32,934 bases of DNA from Caldisericum sp. (GTDB taxonomy: Bacteria > Caldisericota > Caldisericia > Caldisericales > Caldisericaceae). Positions within the stretch are counted from its first letter, which is position 1. Each line of letters starts with the position of its first letter. Positions 1 through 8,182 of this stretch are shown in pieces. The notes below the pieces were generated by a model. That model was not told where the DNA came from. It saw only the letters and a list, made by a program, of their open reading frames with translations, and searched no databases. A program made the translations under genes and the position numbers. The stretch lies in contig JAIMJY010000007.1 in the NCBI GenBank assembly GCA_020692945.1, positions 1 through 32,934 on the forward strand, given 5' to 3'.

Positions 1-55
1 GACAGAAATCAAAAATTTGTTAATCTATATAGGAATAACTTTAAGGAGGTATTTA

Positions 56-322
56 ATGCCAATTTTAAAAGCATCAAAAAAGTCTGTTAGACAAGACATG
101 AAGAAAAGGGCAATGAATGAATATTTTGAAAGTGCTCTCGAGAAAGCAATGGATTTTGCAAAGAAAAGTAACTACTCTGAAGAAAAAGTAAGAGAAGCTA
201 TAAAAATAATTGACAAGCTAGAGGCAAAAGGACTTCTACATAGGAACACTGCTTCAAGAAAAAAGTCTGGTTTAATGAAGAAGCTTTCTAACTTAAATAA
301 AAGCGAAGAAGTTAAAAGTTAA
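56..322 (+). CDS. rpsT: 30S ribosomal protein S20
   Basis: S20 is a primary 16S rRNA-binding protein of the small subunit. The 88-residue product is short, very lysine-rich and helical, and opens MPILKASKKSVRQ, the usual S20 start. An in-frame upstream start at 17 would add 13 residues. I chose 56 because a strong Shine-Dalgarno AAGGAGGT (43-50) sits six bases before it and the family begins here. The stop overlaps the stop of the convergent holA gene: the palindrome TTAA (319-322) supplies a TAA to both. S20 and holA are neighbours in many bacteria, which supports both calls. Confidence 0.95.
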   Translation: MPILKASKKSVRQDMKKRAMNEYFESALEKAMDFAKKSNYSEEKVREAIKIIDKLEAKGLLHRNTASRKKSGLMKKLSNLNKSEEVKS

Positions 323-1335
323 GCTGATTCTATAAAGAGTTTGATTGCGAAGGGGAGTTCTATTTCCCCTTTTTTTGTTTTGATATCAATGTCTTCGAGA
401 GACTTAAACTTGTCAAATAGTTCCTCGAAAGAATATTTTTCGATGCTCTTTGCTATTTTCGAAACAATGTACTTTGGTAAGTTTTGTTTGTGTATTTTTT
501 GAAGGTAGATTGATATTTCTTCAGAATTTTTAGTCCCCTTAATTACAAAATCCTTAATAAAAAGCATTTGCGATAAGTTCTTCATGGCTTGAGAAAGAAT
601 TACATTCTCGGGGGTTGGTTTGCTGGAGTGAGTCATTTTTTCATAGAGTTTTAGAGCCTCTTCTCTATTTTTCGTTAACATTGAATCAATAAGAACATAT
701 ATGTCCTGCACAGGCACATTTTCAACTACATTTTCAACATCTTTCTTTTCAATTTTAACTCTTTTTCCGACAAAAAGAGATAGTTTCTTGATCTCTAACT
801 CAGTCACTTGAAAGTCTCCATCTAATCTTGAAATAATTTCAGAAATGGCCTCTTTCGAAATTTCATGTCCTTCACTTTTTACTTTAACTACAATCCAATC
901 TTCCATCATCTTATCGGTGATAGAATAATCATCAACAATCATAGTATCTTTCTCGGGAGTAAGCGGTAAACTCTCAGAATTAGCAATTACTATGAGCACT
1001 GCAAAGTCAGGAACCTTTGTTGCAATGGCTTTTTTAAGAACTTGCTTTGGTACTTCTTGAGCGTTTGATAGGATAATTACTTTCTTTTTCCCAAACGGCG
1101 GACAACTTATAGCTAATTCAAAATCATTCAAAGAAAAAGTATCTCCATTAATAGTAATTGTATCAAAAGCTTCAAATGTTTCTTCAAGAGCTTTTTCTTT
1201 TATCTTGTTTTCAATTTGTTTTTTTAGATAGTCATTTCCTTCCATAAGTAGGAAATACACCCTATGGAGAGGTTTCTTTGCGTCATTGAGCTCGTTAATA
1301 ATATCTAAAGCTTTTGAAGTGCTGCCTTGTTTCAT
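319..1335 (-). CDS. holA: DNA polymerase III delta subunit
   Basis: The delta subunit is the wrench of the clamp loader and opens the sliding clamp during replication. The 338-residue product has the family length and layout. A degenerate P-loop-like start ([20 protein letters not shown], about residues 27-46) is followed by a [13 protein letters not shown] segment near 80-92 that matches the delta signature, then the lid region and an all-helical C-terminal collar domain. The ATG overlaps the asnS stop as ATGA, so it is translationally coupled to asnS. It converges on rpsT with a 4-bp overlap. Delta sequences diverge strongly, so the call rests on overall pattern plus the rpsT neighbour. Confidence 0.85.
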   Translation of the reverse strand: MKQGSTSKALDIINELNDAKKPLHRVYFLLMEGNDYLKKQIENKIKEKALEETFEAFDTITINGDTFSLNDFELAISCPPFGKKKVIILSNAQEVPKQVLKKAIATKVPDFAVLIVIANSESLPLTPEKDTMIVDDYSITDKMMEDWIVVKVKSEGHEISKEAISEIISRLDGDFQVTELEIKKLSLFVGKRVKIEKKDVENVVENVPVQDIYVLIDSMLTKNREEALKLYEKMTHSSKPTPENVILSQAMKNLSQMLFIKDFVIKGTKNSEEISIYLQKIHKQNLPKYIVSKIAKSIEKYSFEELFDKFKSLEDIDIKTKKGEIELPFAIKLFIESA

Positions 1336-2615
1336 GGATAAATTTTTTCAAGCAAACGGGGAAAAGGGATGGTTTCTCTTACATGTGGGAGTTTTGCTAT
1401 CCACGCCAAAGTCCTTTCAAGCCCAATTCCAAAACCTCCGTGAGGAACGCTTCCATAACGTCTCAAATCAAGATACCATTTATAGTCATCTACAGAAAGC
1501 TTGTTATCCTTCATTCTCTTTAATAAAAGATCGTAATCATTTATCCTTTGACTGCCTCCAATAATTTCTCCATATCCCTCTGGAGCGAGAAGGTCCGCCG
1601 CTAAAACAGTTTCAGGGTCGCCAGGGTCTGGTTGCATGTAAAATGCTTTTATGGATGCAGGAAAATGGTGTACAAAAACAGGCCTCTCAAATTCCTCAGC
1701 CAGCAAAGTTTCATCGTCTGCTCCAAAATCATCTCCAAAATGAATGTCTTTACCCTTTTTTCTGAGTAGTCCAATCGCATCTCTATAATGCAATCTTGGG
1801 AAAGGCGTATCTATTTTTTGAAGTGGCTTTACGTCTCTTTCAATTATTTCAAATTCATTCCTATAATTTGCCAATATGTACTTTACAACATAAGTAACCA
1901 TATCTTCCTGGAGCTTCAGATTTTCTTCAAACGTTATGTAAGCAACTTCCGGCTCAAGCATCCAAAATTCCATAAGATGCCTTCTCGTTTTTGACTTTTC
2001 GGCTCTGAATGTAGGACCAAAACAATAAACTTTGCCAAGAGCCATACATGCTGCTTCCATATAAAGTTGACCGCTCTGGGAAAGGAACGCTGGGGTGCCA
2101 AAATAATCTGTTTCAAATAGAGTTGTCGAGCCCTCGCAAGCATTTGGGGTAAGGATGGGCGCGTCAACAAGAGTAAAGCTTTTAGAGTCAAAAAAATCTC
2201 TTAAGGATTTTTCAATACCAGATCGAATTCTTAAAATTGCCCATTGTCTCTTAGATCTCAGCCATAGGTGTCTGTTATCCATTAAAAAACCAACGCCATG
2301 CTCCTTTGGAGAAATGGGGTAATTCTCTGTTTGTTGAAGTATGTTTAGGTCATTTACAATAATTTCATACCCTCCAGGGGCTCTCTTTTCTTCGTGTATA
2401 ATTCCACGCATTGTTAAAGAAGATTCCTGAGGAAGCTTCTTAGCGTTATTAAACACTTCTTCGCTCACATCACTTTTAGAAGCAACCACTTGCATTAGCC
2501 CAGTGCCATCTCTTATAATCATAAAAAGTATTTTTCCGCTTGACCTACTGTTGTAGAGCCAGCCTTTGACTTCGACTTCTTGTCCTACAAAATTCTTAGC
2601 TTCCTCAATATACAT
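1332..2615 (-). CDS. asnS: Asparaginyl-tRNA synthetase
   Basis: Charges tRNA-Asn with asparagine. The 427-residue class II enzyme has an N-terminal OB-fold anticodon domain (about 13-100, including [19 protein letters not shown]), then the catalytic core. Motif 2 is in the stretch [20 protein letters not shown] (about 201-220), and motif 3 reads [13 protein letters not shown] near the C-terminus. The sequences [16 protein letters not shown] and [10 protein letters not shown] are typical of AsnRS rather than AspRS. A good Shine-Dalgarno (AGGGAGG) precedes the ATG. The gene starts 13 bp after DUF177 and overlaps holA by 4 bp. A dedicated AsnRS means Asn-tRNA need not be made only by transamidation. 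Confidence 0.95.
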   Translation of the reverse strand: MYIEEAKNFVGQEVEVKGWLYNSRSSGKILFMIIRDGTGLMQVVASKSDVSEEVFNNAKKLPQESSLTMRGIIHEEKRAPGGYEIIVNDLNILQQTENYPISPKEHGVGFLMDNRHLWLRSKRQWAILRIRSGIEKSLRDFFDSKSFTLVDAPILTPNACEGSTTLFETDYFGTPAFLSQSGQLYMEAACMALGKVYCFGPTFRAEKSKTRRHLMEFWMLEPEVAYITFEENLKLQEDMVTYVVKYILANYRNEFEIIERDVKPLQKIDTPFPRLHYRDAIGLLRKKGKDIHFGDDFGADDETLLAEEFERPVFVHHFPASIKAFYMQPDPGDPETVLAADLLAPEGYGEIIGGSQRINDYDLLLKRMKDNKLSVDDYKWYLDLRRYGSVPHGGFGIGLERTLAWIAKLPHVRETIPFPRLLEKIYP

Positions 2616-2628
2616 CCAATCCTCCCTA

Positions 2629-2982
2629 TTAACTGTTTTCTTGTCTACATTTTAAACACATTGGGTACAGTGGGATTGAAGCAATTACTGTGTCCTGGAT
2701 AATCTCGTCTGTATTAAAAATATTTCTCTCAAAAGCAAATCTATTTAGATCGCTAAAACCTAATTCTTTACCCAAGAAAACTCGTATCCGCTCCTTGGGA
2801 AAATAGGTTTCATCAAGTTCTATCTCAACACTTTCTACAAACTTTTCAAGGCACCTCACGCGGACTAGGAAAACTTTTGCGCTTATATGGCCTTCAAGTT
2901 GGATTTCTTTCCTACTATTTAGAGAAACCTTTCCAGTAAATTCTACTGGGGAGGAGAGTTCAACATCGTTGGGCAAGTCCAT
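2629..2982 (-). CDS. DUF177 (YceD-family) protein
   Basis: This 117-residue protein matches the DUF177/YceD family. It has an N-terminal beta-rich part with a [18 protein letters not shown] stretch, a central [17 protein letters not shown] segment (the family's conserved Cys-Leu region), an acidic middle, and a C-terminal CLKC pair. In most bacteria the family gene lies directly before rpmF (L32) and has been linked to 23S rRNA or ribosome assembly. Here rpmF is absent and asnS follows after 13 bp. The start has only a weak GAGAG upstream. In-frame sequence upstream closes at a TAA, so little extension is possible. Confidence 0.7.
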   Translation of the reverse strand: MDLPNDVELSSPVEFTGKVSLNSRKEIQLEGHISAKVFLVRVRCLEKFVESVEIELDETYFPKERIRVFLGKELGFSDLNRFAFERNIFNTDEIIQDTVIASIPLYPMCLKCRQENS

Positions 2983-3018
2983 TTTATCTATTCTCTCATT
3001 TACATTTTAATCCGTTGT

Positions 3019-3043
3019 AACCCACGCTCTTCTTCAGTGGGTT
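3019..3043. other. Intergenic hairpin upstream of DUF177
   Basis: AACCCAC (3019-3025) and GTGGGTT (3037-3043) form a seven-base inverted repeat with an 11-base loop in the 73-bp gap between the coiled-coil gene and DUF177. No T run follows on either strand, so it is not a classical terminator. It could be a processing or attenuation hairpin in the minus-strand mRNA. Function unknown. Confidence 0.35.
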
Positions 3044-3055
3044 ATTTGCTTCTCA

Positions 3056-3526
3056 TTAAGGATTTTCTTCATTGGGATTTTCATTTTTTAGTGCATCTTT
3101 TCCTTCGCTAATCAACAATTTAGTTTTGTCAACAACTGTTTCAACTCTATCTAAAAGCTTAAGTACATACTCGTCAGCATCTTCCCTTATCATGTTAGCT
3201 TCATCTTGAGCGGTTTTTATAATTTTTTGTCTTTCTACCTCAGCTTCTTTTATTATATGAGAATCAGCCAACAGTTCTTTCTCTTTTTCCTTCGCTTTAT
3301 CTATGATCTCTTGGCCTTCAAAACTAGACTGTTTGAGAATTTCTTCTGTCTTCTTTTGAACAAGAAAAGCTTCTTTAACTTCTTCAGGCAAAATCATCTC
3401 AATTTTGTTAATCGACATCAGGAAATCTTCCCTATCAATTGTTACATACTTGGAAAAAGGAACCTTCCTTGCCTCAGAAAGGAGTGTTTTGAGCTTTTCC
3501 AACTCATCAATAACAGTTGTTCCCAT
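3056..3526 (-). CDS. Coiled-coil protein, DivIVA / ATP-synthase-b-like
   Basis: 156 residues, cytosolic, no signal or membrane segment. An N-terminal region of about 45 residues (IDELEKLKTLLSEARKVPFS) is followed by a long charged helix (about 45-140) rich in Glu, Lys and Ala, strongly predicted by eye to be a coiled coil. Proteins of this type, often annotated 'ATP synthase subunit b-like' or DivIVA-like, sit next to coaD in many clostridia and thermophiles. Their role is unproven; a DivIVA-like cell-pole or division scaffold is one possibility. The ATG overlaps the coaD stop by one base (TAATG), so it is coupled to coaD. Confidence 0.6.
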   Translation of the reverse strand: MGTTVIDELEKLKTLLSEARKVPFSKYVTIDREDFLMSINKIEMILPEEVKEAFLVQKKTEEILKQSSFEGQEIIDKAKEKEKELLADSHIIKEAEVERQKIIKTAQDEANMIREDADEYVLKLLDRVETVVDKTKLLISEGKDALKNENPNEENP

Positions 3527-4011
3527 TAATGACCTCTTAATTTGTCGAGCAATTTTAATTTAACGCATTCTGACACAAAGAGAGAAACGTCACCGCCATT
3601 TATAACAATTTCTTTTATCAAACTTGAGCTTAGAAAAATTTGTTCTTTATCCCCCATTATAAAGATAGTTTCTATATTGCTTAAAAGTTCTCTATTCATG
3701 AGGGCCATTTGCAATTCGTAATCAAAATCGGATACAGTTCTTAATCCTCGCAAAACAAAATGCAAATCATTCTTCTTAAGGTAATCTGTCAAAAGGCCTT
3801 TTAAAGGTTTCACTGAAACATTCCTTAAGTTTTTCAAACTGCATCTTACAAGTTTCAATCTTTCGTCAAGTGTAAGAAAAGTGTTTTTCTCTCTTCGTTC
3901 CGCTACAAGAACGGTTATCTTATCAAAAATAAGAATTCCTCGCTTGATCAGCTCGATGTGCCCCTTTGTTATCGGATCAAAGGTTCCAGGATATATAGCA
4001 ATTTTTTCCAT
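3526..4011 (-). CDS. coaD: Phosphopantetheine adenylyltransferase
   Basis: Fourth step of coenzyme A synthesis: transfers AMP from ATP to 4'-phosphopantetheine. The 161-residue length is standard. The nucleotidyltransferase signature is at the start (IAIYPGTFDPITKGH, with the T-x-G-H motif at 15-18), R/K-rich substrate residues follow, LRGLRTVSDFDYELQMA lies mid-protein, and the C-terminal FLSSSLIKEI is the ISSS/T-like motif. No Shine-Dalgarno precedes the ATG. A -10-like TATACT ends five bases upstream, so the transcript may be leaderless (see the promoter entry). Confidence 0.95.
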   Translation of the reverse strand: MEKIAIYPGTFDPITKGHIELIKRGILIFDKITVLVAERREKNTFLTLDERLKLVRCSLKNLRNVSVKPLKGLLTDYLKKNDLHFVLRGLRTVSDFDYELQMALMNRELLSNIETIFIMGDKEQIFLSSSLIKEIVINGGDVSLFVSECVKLKLLDKLRGH

Positions 4012-4016
4012 ACTTA

Positions 4017-4045
4017 AGTATATATATTTTAATGAATGTTTGCAA
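4017..4045 (-). promoter_or_regulatory. Predicted coaD promoter, possibly leaderless
   Basis: On the minus strand TTGCAA (4045-4040), a 17-base spacer and TATACT (4022-4017) make a sigma-70-type promoter. The coaD ATG starts five bases after the -10, leaving almost no 5' UTR, and there is no Shine-Dalgarno. TTGCAA is its own reverse complement and also serves as the -35 of the divergent PASTA promoter. The -10/start region also holds the ten-base palindrome TACTTAAGTA (4011-4020). Confidence 0.55.
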
Positions 4046-4067
4046 ATTTATCACGAAAATGTAAAAT
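4040..4067 (+). promoter_or_regulatory. Predicted leaderless promoter for PASTA-rpe
   Basis: TTGCAA (4040-4045), a 16-base spacer and TAAAAT (4062-4067). The chosen ATG (4075) lies seven bases after the -10, exactly where transcription should begin. No Shine-Dalgarno is present before it, so a leaderless mRNA is predicted. The -35 box is shared with the opposing coaD promoter. Confidence 0.55.
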
Positions 4068-4074
4068 AATAAGT

Positions 4075-4773
4075 ATGAAAAAAGATAGAGCTAAGTTTTA
4101 TTTGGTACTGGTAGGTTTATTCATATTTGTTTTAGCGAGTAATGGTTGTAAAAAAGTTATAAGCGAAACTATAGTGATTGTACCTTCTGTAGAAGGACTA
4201 AAGTTGAGCGATGCTGAGAATGTACTCGCACAAACAAACTTAACGTTAGAAGTAAGTAGCTCTGAATTTAGTGATTCAGTCCAGGTCGACCATATAATTT
4301 CTCAAGATCCACTTGCGCAAAGCTCAGTAAAAAGCGGAAGCATTATAAAAGTCGTTATTAGTAATGGATCCTCTCGAGTGATTGTTCCCGATTTAGCGCA
4401 GAAAAAGTTTGATGAAGCTACAATAATCTTGAAAAATTTGGGCCTGCACATCGCTGATATTTCTGAAGTAGAAAATGATCTTCCTCCTGGCACAATTGTT
4501 TCCCAAAAACCTCTTGCAAACACGTATGTATCTCCGAATACGGGAATAAAAGTCACCGTTAGCTTAGGAATATTCATAATAATTCCAGACTTGATTGGAT
4601 TGAATATAAACGATGCAAAGGATAAAATAGAAAAAGCGGGTCTTGCATTGTACAAAACGATTGAAATGGATGTTGGACCGAATATTCCCTCAGGAATCGT
4701 TCTATACCAGTATCCGATGCCAGACCAAAAGGTAAATCAGGGTGCTCAAATTACATTGAAGGTGTCAAAATGA
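4075..4773 (+). CDS. PASTA-repeat lipoprotein-like protein (three PASTA domains)
   Basis: 232 residues. A basic start (MKKDRAKFY), a hydrophobic segment (about 8-23) and a cysteine at the end of it (ASNGCKK) suggest a lipoprotein or membrane anchor, though the lipobox is imperfect. Three consecutive PASTA domains follow (about 32-95, 99-163 and 165-232). Each opens with a VP/IP-x-x-x-G-like strand, then a helix containing the A-x-x-x-L pattern, and ends near a basic VSxG strand. PASTA domains bind peptidoglycan or beta-lactams in Ser/Thr kinases and PBPs. No kinase or transpeptidase domain is attached here. Start chosen at 4075 rather than 4036 because of the promoter position and the signal sequence. 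It overlaps rpe by 4 bp. Confidence 0.8.
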   Translation: MKKDRAKFYLVLVGLFIFVLASNGCKKVISETIVIVPSVEGLKLSDAENVLAQTNLTLEVSSSEFSDSVQVDHIISQDPLAQSSVKSGSIIKVVISNGSSRVIVPDLAQKKFDEATIILKNLGLHIADISEVENDLPPGTIVSQKPLANTYVSPNTGIKVTVSLGIFIIIPDLIGLNINDAKDKIEKAGLALYKTIEMDVGPNIPSGIVLYQYPMPDQKVNQGAQITLKVSK

Positions 4774-5435
4774 AATTTATAGTTGCCCCTTCAATTTTTT
4801 CTTCGGATTTTTTTAGGCTGAGTGAGGAAATTTCAAAAGTTGAATCAATTAAAGATTCATGGTTACATATAGACATAATGGATGGGAACTTTGTTCCTCA
4901 AATTTCTTTTGGCAGTGCTATTACAAAAACTATAAGAAAACATACCGACAAAGTTATCGACGTGCACCTAATGGTAAAAAATTTAGAAAGAGAAATAGAG
5001 TTATTCAGTGAGACGGGGGCCAACTACATCACCTTTCATTCTGAAGAAACTCACTTCCCTTTAAGAATGATTAAAAAGATTAAGAGTTATGGCATCAAGG
5101 CAGGCATTTCTATAAACCCTTTCACTAAACTTGATTATGTTGATTTTATACTTCCTTATATTGATCTTCTACTTATCATGAGTGTTGAGCCTGGTTTTTC
5201 AGGTCAAAAATTTATAACCGAGACAAAAAATAAAATAGAAAAAGCAAAATTTATTCGACGAGATAAAGGGCTCAATTTTCTCATATCGGTTGACGGAGGA
5301 GTTTGTGAGGAGAACGCCTTGCAGATTATTGAAGCTGGAGCAGATATTCTTGTAATGGGCAGCTATTTCTTTAAAAACAACTTCGAGGAAATAAAGACTT
5401 TCATAGAAACGTTAAGAAAAAAGCTAACTAAGTGA
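4770..5435 (+). CDS. rpe: Ribulose-phosphate 3-epimerase
   Basis: Interconverts ribulose-5-phosphate and xylulose-5-phosphate in the pentose phosphate pathway. 221 residues, a complete TIM barrel. Metal and catalytic residues are visible: His33 and Asp35 in LHIDIMDGNFVP, His66 in DVHLMV, and Asp175 in SVDGGV. The phosphate-loop stretch MSVEPGFSGQKF is also present. The ATG overlaps the PASTA stop (ATGA), so the two are co-translated. A PASTA gene beside rpe recalls the Firmicute prpC-prkC-rsgA-rpe order, but phosphatase, kinase and GTPase are missing here. Confidence 0.95.
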   Translation: MKFIVAPSIFSSDFFRLSEEISKVESIKDSWLHIDIMDGNFVPQISFGSAITKTIRKHTDKVIDVHLMVKNLEREIELFSETGANYITFHSEETHFPLRMIKKIKSYGIKAGISINPFTKLDYVDFILPYIDLLLIMSVEPGFSGQKFITETKNKIEKAKFIRRDKGLNFLISVDGGVCEENALQIIEAGADILVMGSYFFKNNFEEIKTFIETLRKKLTK

Positions 5436-5456
5436 ACAGAGGAGTCAGTTAGTTAG
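5415..5456 (-). terminator. Rho-independent terminator of trxA
   Basis: CTAACTAA (5424-5431) pairs with TTAGTTAG (5449-5456), with a TGA/TCA inner extension. On the minus strand the hairpin is followed by GC and a T6 run with further T's (5422-5415). It therefore terminates the trxA transcript and overlaps the trxA stop codon. On the plus strand there is no good T run, but the stem could still mark the end of rpe mRNA. Confidence 0.75.
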
Positions 5457-5773
5457 TCTGCCACTAAATACTGTCTGACTTTTTCAAGGATTGTTCTTTT
5501 AGAAACCGCACCCACAATTGCTTCGGCAACTGATCCATTAACGAAAATTGCCAAAGTGGGTATGCTCATGATACCGTATTGTGCAGCAAGGCTAGGGTTA
5601 TCATCAATGTTAACCCTATCTACTTTTAATTTTCCTTTAAGCTCTTCCTCTAAGCCTAAAACATATGGTTCCACCATCTTGCAAGGCATACACCACTCGG
5701 CCCAGAAATCTACAAGTACTGGCAATGTAGATTCGATAACTTCTTTCTTAAAATTAGTTTCTGAAATTTCCAT
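5453..5773 (-). CDS. trxA: Thioredoxin
   Basis: Cytosolic disulfide reductase. 106 residues with the complete thioredoxin fold. The active site is VDFWAEWCMPCK (Cys28, Cys31), the cis-proline is in SIPTLAIFVNG, and the C-terminus has the usual amphipathic helix. The active-site dipeptide is Met-Pro, not the common Gly-Pro, which may tune redox potential. Shine-Dalgarno GAGGTGA precedes the ATG. It begins eight bases after tlpA and is probably co-transcribed with it. No thioredoxin reductase gene is in the window. Confidence 0.95.
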   Translation of the reverse strand: MEISETNFKKEVIESTLPVLVDFWAEWCMPCKMVEPYVLGLEEELKGKLKVDRVNIDDNPSLAAQYGIMSIPTLAIFVNGSVAEAIVGAVSKRTILEKVRQYLVAD

Positions 5774-5781
5774 TGTTCACC

Positions 5782-6285
5782 TCATTCATTTAATAAATTA
5801 TCAATTTCGTCGCCTATAACCGTTTCCATATTTGGGTCATAACCAATAATTGATTTTGCAATTTTTCCATTCTTGTCAATTATGAAGAACCTCGGGATAC
5901 TAGAAACTCCATAAAGAGAACTGACCGTACTGTTAGAATCATTGACTACAAGGTAATCCATTCCATTTTCTTTTATGAAGCTTGGAACATTTCCTGCTGT
6001 CGAAGAGTCATCGACGCTTATTCCCAAAACTAACACTCCCTTTTCTTTGTACTTATTGTAAATTGCTTCAACATGAGGTATTGTCATTTTACAAGGTCCA
6101 CACCATGTTGCCCAAAAATCAATAAGAACGACTCTATCTTTCAGATTGGATAATTTAACAACACTGCCGCCTGTATCCTTCCAAGAAAAATCTGGAGCAG
6201 GTTCTCTTCCGTTTTTAGTTGTGCAACCAGCTAAAGAAACAAACAAAATTACAACTAAGGCTAAAAGGATGATTTTCTTCTTCAT
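5782..6285 (-). CDS. TlpA/ResA-family thiol-disulfide lipoprotein
   Basis: Extracytoplasmic thioredoxin-like protein. The 167-residue product has a lipoprotein signal (MKKK, hydrophobic core, lipobox SLAGC with Cys21). An AhpC/TSA-type redoxin domain follows, with active site FWATWCGPCK (Cys62, Cys65), VLGISVDD and the cis-Pro motif SSIPRFFIID. Family members reduce or isomerise disulfides in exported proteins or serve cytochrome c maturation; no cytochrome genes are visible here. AAGGAG precedes the ATG at good spacing. Its own near-perfect promoter lies upstream. Paired with cytosolic trxA, it suggests electron supply across the membrane, but no CcdA/DsbD carrier is in view. Confidence 0.9.
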   Translation of the reverse strand: MKKKIILLALVVILFVSLAGCTTKNGREPAPDFSWKDTGGSVVKLSNLKDRVVLIDFWATWCGPCKMTIPHVEAIYNKYKEKGVLVLGISVDDSSTAGNVPSFIKENGMDYLVVNDSNSTVSSLYGVSSIPRFFIIDKNGKIAKSIIGYDPNMETVIGDEIDNLLNE

Positions 6286-6309
6286 ATAAACTCCTTATCT
6301 TTTAATTGT

Positions 6310-6338
6310 ATTATATCTAAAAATTACTAATATGTCAA
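6310..6338 (-). promoter_or_regulatory. Consensus sigma-70 promoter for tlpA-trxA
   Basis: Minus strand TTGACA (6338-6333), 17-base spacer, TATAAT (6315-6310): a perfect match to the consensus at optimal spacing. The -35 box contains the TGA stop codon of the upstream transglutaminase gene. The predicted mRNA start is about 18-20 bases before the tlpA ATG, leaving room for the AAGGAG site. Confidence 0.85.
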
Positions 6339-8182
6339 GTAATGGTTTTTACTTTATATTGACTTATTAATTTTTCAATCTCTTTAATATCAGCTTTTCC
6401 GTTTCCAAATCTCCACTTATTATAAATCTGTATAATTTCAAAAATCTCCTCCTCTGTGGTTTTTCTGTAATAGAATTCTAAAAGAGTTTCGCTTCCGAAC
6501 CTGTCAGTGCCAATAAGAGAAAGTATTAGTGATAGAAGACTTTTTTTATTATTCTTTTTATTCTTAATAGCAAAAAAGGCAATAGAGATAATTAATAGCA
6601 GCAAAATAAAAGACTTAAGGTTATTTTTTAAAAAATCAAACCCTCTACGGACGAATAATTCTCCATAGGAGAAAATGTTTCCTATTTTTGACATCAATGA
6701 AAACTGTGTAGACAGATTGTAAGTAATAATATTTCTATACCAGCTCATTCTTACGCTATCAATAAGCTGACTAATCATATTAAAAGGTTGAGTAGCCTGA
6801 GGAGGTGTGGGATCAACTCTTTGCCACTTTGAGTTGCTATAAATCTCTGCCCAGGTATGCGCATCTCTACCCCTAACTAAAAAATAAGGACCATTTTCAT
6901 TACGCTCAGAAGTTACAAATCCAGAAACCAGCCTTGCGGGTATATCGGAGGCTCTTGCCATTAGAACAAATGCTGTTGCAAAGTGTTCGCAATACCCTTT
7001 TCCTCCGTTAATTACAAAGTCCTCAATTGAAGTTTTATCTGGTTCAAGGGAATAAGTACAGTGTGAATTTAAATAATTCAGTAAACCGTAGATTTTTTCA
7101 GTTTCCGACTTTCCATAAGTAATGCCATTCATTAGTTTCTTAAAGTCTTCTGAAAGAGGAGGCAATTGAAGGTAGCTCAGTCGTTCGAAGTTACTGAGTT
7201 TGGTCATTTGATTATCATTTATATCACTAAAAACATCATATTTAATTGTCCGATAGAAAACTGCGTCGGTAAAAAAATCACCTTGGGAATCTTGAAATAA
7301 ATAATTGAAATCTCCTCTTATAGCTTTTATTCTATCGATTCCAAAGAGAACATTTGTACCTGTAGGTTCCAAGTAAACGGTTGAAGCTTTAAGCCCGTCT
7401 TTTGATCCAAACATATAGTCGGAGTTTGGGTAAATTTTTTCTAATTGAGGTTCTTTTATCCATTGCTTTCCATTGAACTTTACATATCTCAAACCAGTTA
7501 TATAAATAGGTGAGGCGTTTAAAGGAGTTTCAATTCTCATGATAATAGTAGCGTCAAGATTGACTTTAGAATCACTAATTTGTACTGTATCATTAAAACC
7601 TGATTTATTTGCATAAAGAAGCGAATTCCCATGTAAAAAGCCAAAAGATAATCTGGGTATAGCAAAAAAAATTACGAAAGAGAGACTAAAAGCAATGAAT
7701 GATAAAACTATCAACTTTTGTAAAAACGTCCTTAAATCTATTTCAAAGTTTTTGAAATTTGCGAGAATTAGCATCAGAGCTCCTAAGACAAATACCGCGA
7801 AAAGCAAAATAGCAAACGCAATAGATATCGTTTGGACTGATGAAAGTATCATAATAACAAAGCCTACGATGAAAATTTCGTAGTAATCTATCCTCTCTTT
7901 TGGGAGAATAAATTTCGCTATTTGGATTACTACCAGTAGGTCAGCCAACATATAAAATACGTCGATGGAAAGAATCATCGAAGAAATAAAAAACAATAAA
8001 GGGATGACTTCAATAAGGGATCTTAAAATTTTATTTATCTCCTTGCCTTCTAAGAAAAAACTTAGAATAATCAGAGGGATAAAAAAAACAAAATGGTTAT
8101 TTGCAAGCATGAGGGCTGAAACATTAGATAAAATATAGAGTAAAGTAATTAATGACTTCTTACTCTTCTGCAAATTTGACAT
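6335..8182 (-). CDS. TgpA-like membrane transglutaminase
   Basis: 615 residues. The N-terminal 180 residues hold several membrane helices (DUF3488/TgpA_N-like), followed by an extracytoplasmic region. A transglutaminase core follows with the papain-like triad: Cys398 (GGKGYCEHFATAF), His442 (RGRDAHTWAEIY) and Asp457 (WQRVDPTPP). One more membrane helix (about 530-550) leads to a cytosolic tail resembling DUF4129. In other bacteria this protein type is encoded with MoxR and DUF58, as here. Its substrate is unknown, probably an envelope protein. The ATG at 8182 is preferred over a GTG at 8221, since it shortens the overlap with DUF58 to 23 bp; neither has a strong Shine-Dalgarno. Confidence 0.85.
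   Translation of the reverse strand: MSNLQKSKKSLITLLYILSNVSALMLANNHFVFFIPLIILSFFLEGKEINKILRSLIEVIPLLFFISSMILSIDVFYMLADLLVVIQIAKFILPKERIDYYEIFIVGFVIMILSSVQTISIAFAILLFAVFVLGALMLILANFKNFEIDLRTFLQKLIVLSFIAFSLSFVIFFAIPRLSFGFLHGNSLLYANKSGFNDTVQISDSKVNLDATIIMRIETPLNASPIYITGLRYVKFNGKQWIKEPQLEKIYPNSDYMFGSKDGLKASTVYLEPTGTNVLFGIDRIKAIRGDFNYLFQDSQGDFFTDAVFYRTIKYDVFSDINDNQMTKLSNFERLSYLQLPPLSEDFKKLMNGITYGKSETEKIYGLLNYLNSHCTYSLEPDKTSIEDFVINGGKGYCEHFATAFVLMARASDIPARLVSGFVTSERNENGPYFLVRGRDAHTWAEIYSNSKWQRVDPTPPQATQPFNMISQLIDSVRMSWYRNIITYNLSTQFSLMSKIGNIFSYGELFVRRGFDFLKNNLKSFILLLLIISIAFFAIKNKKNNKKSLLSLILSLIGTDRFGSETLLEFYYRKTTEEEIFEIIQIYNKWRFGNGKADIKEIEKLISQYKVKTIT

Noticed and set aside
1286-1564. Plus-strand open frames over the holA-asnS junction
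   Set aside because: Shadow frames of two clearly recognised minus-strand genes; no protein-like composition or ribosome site.
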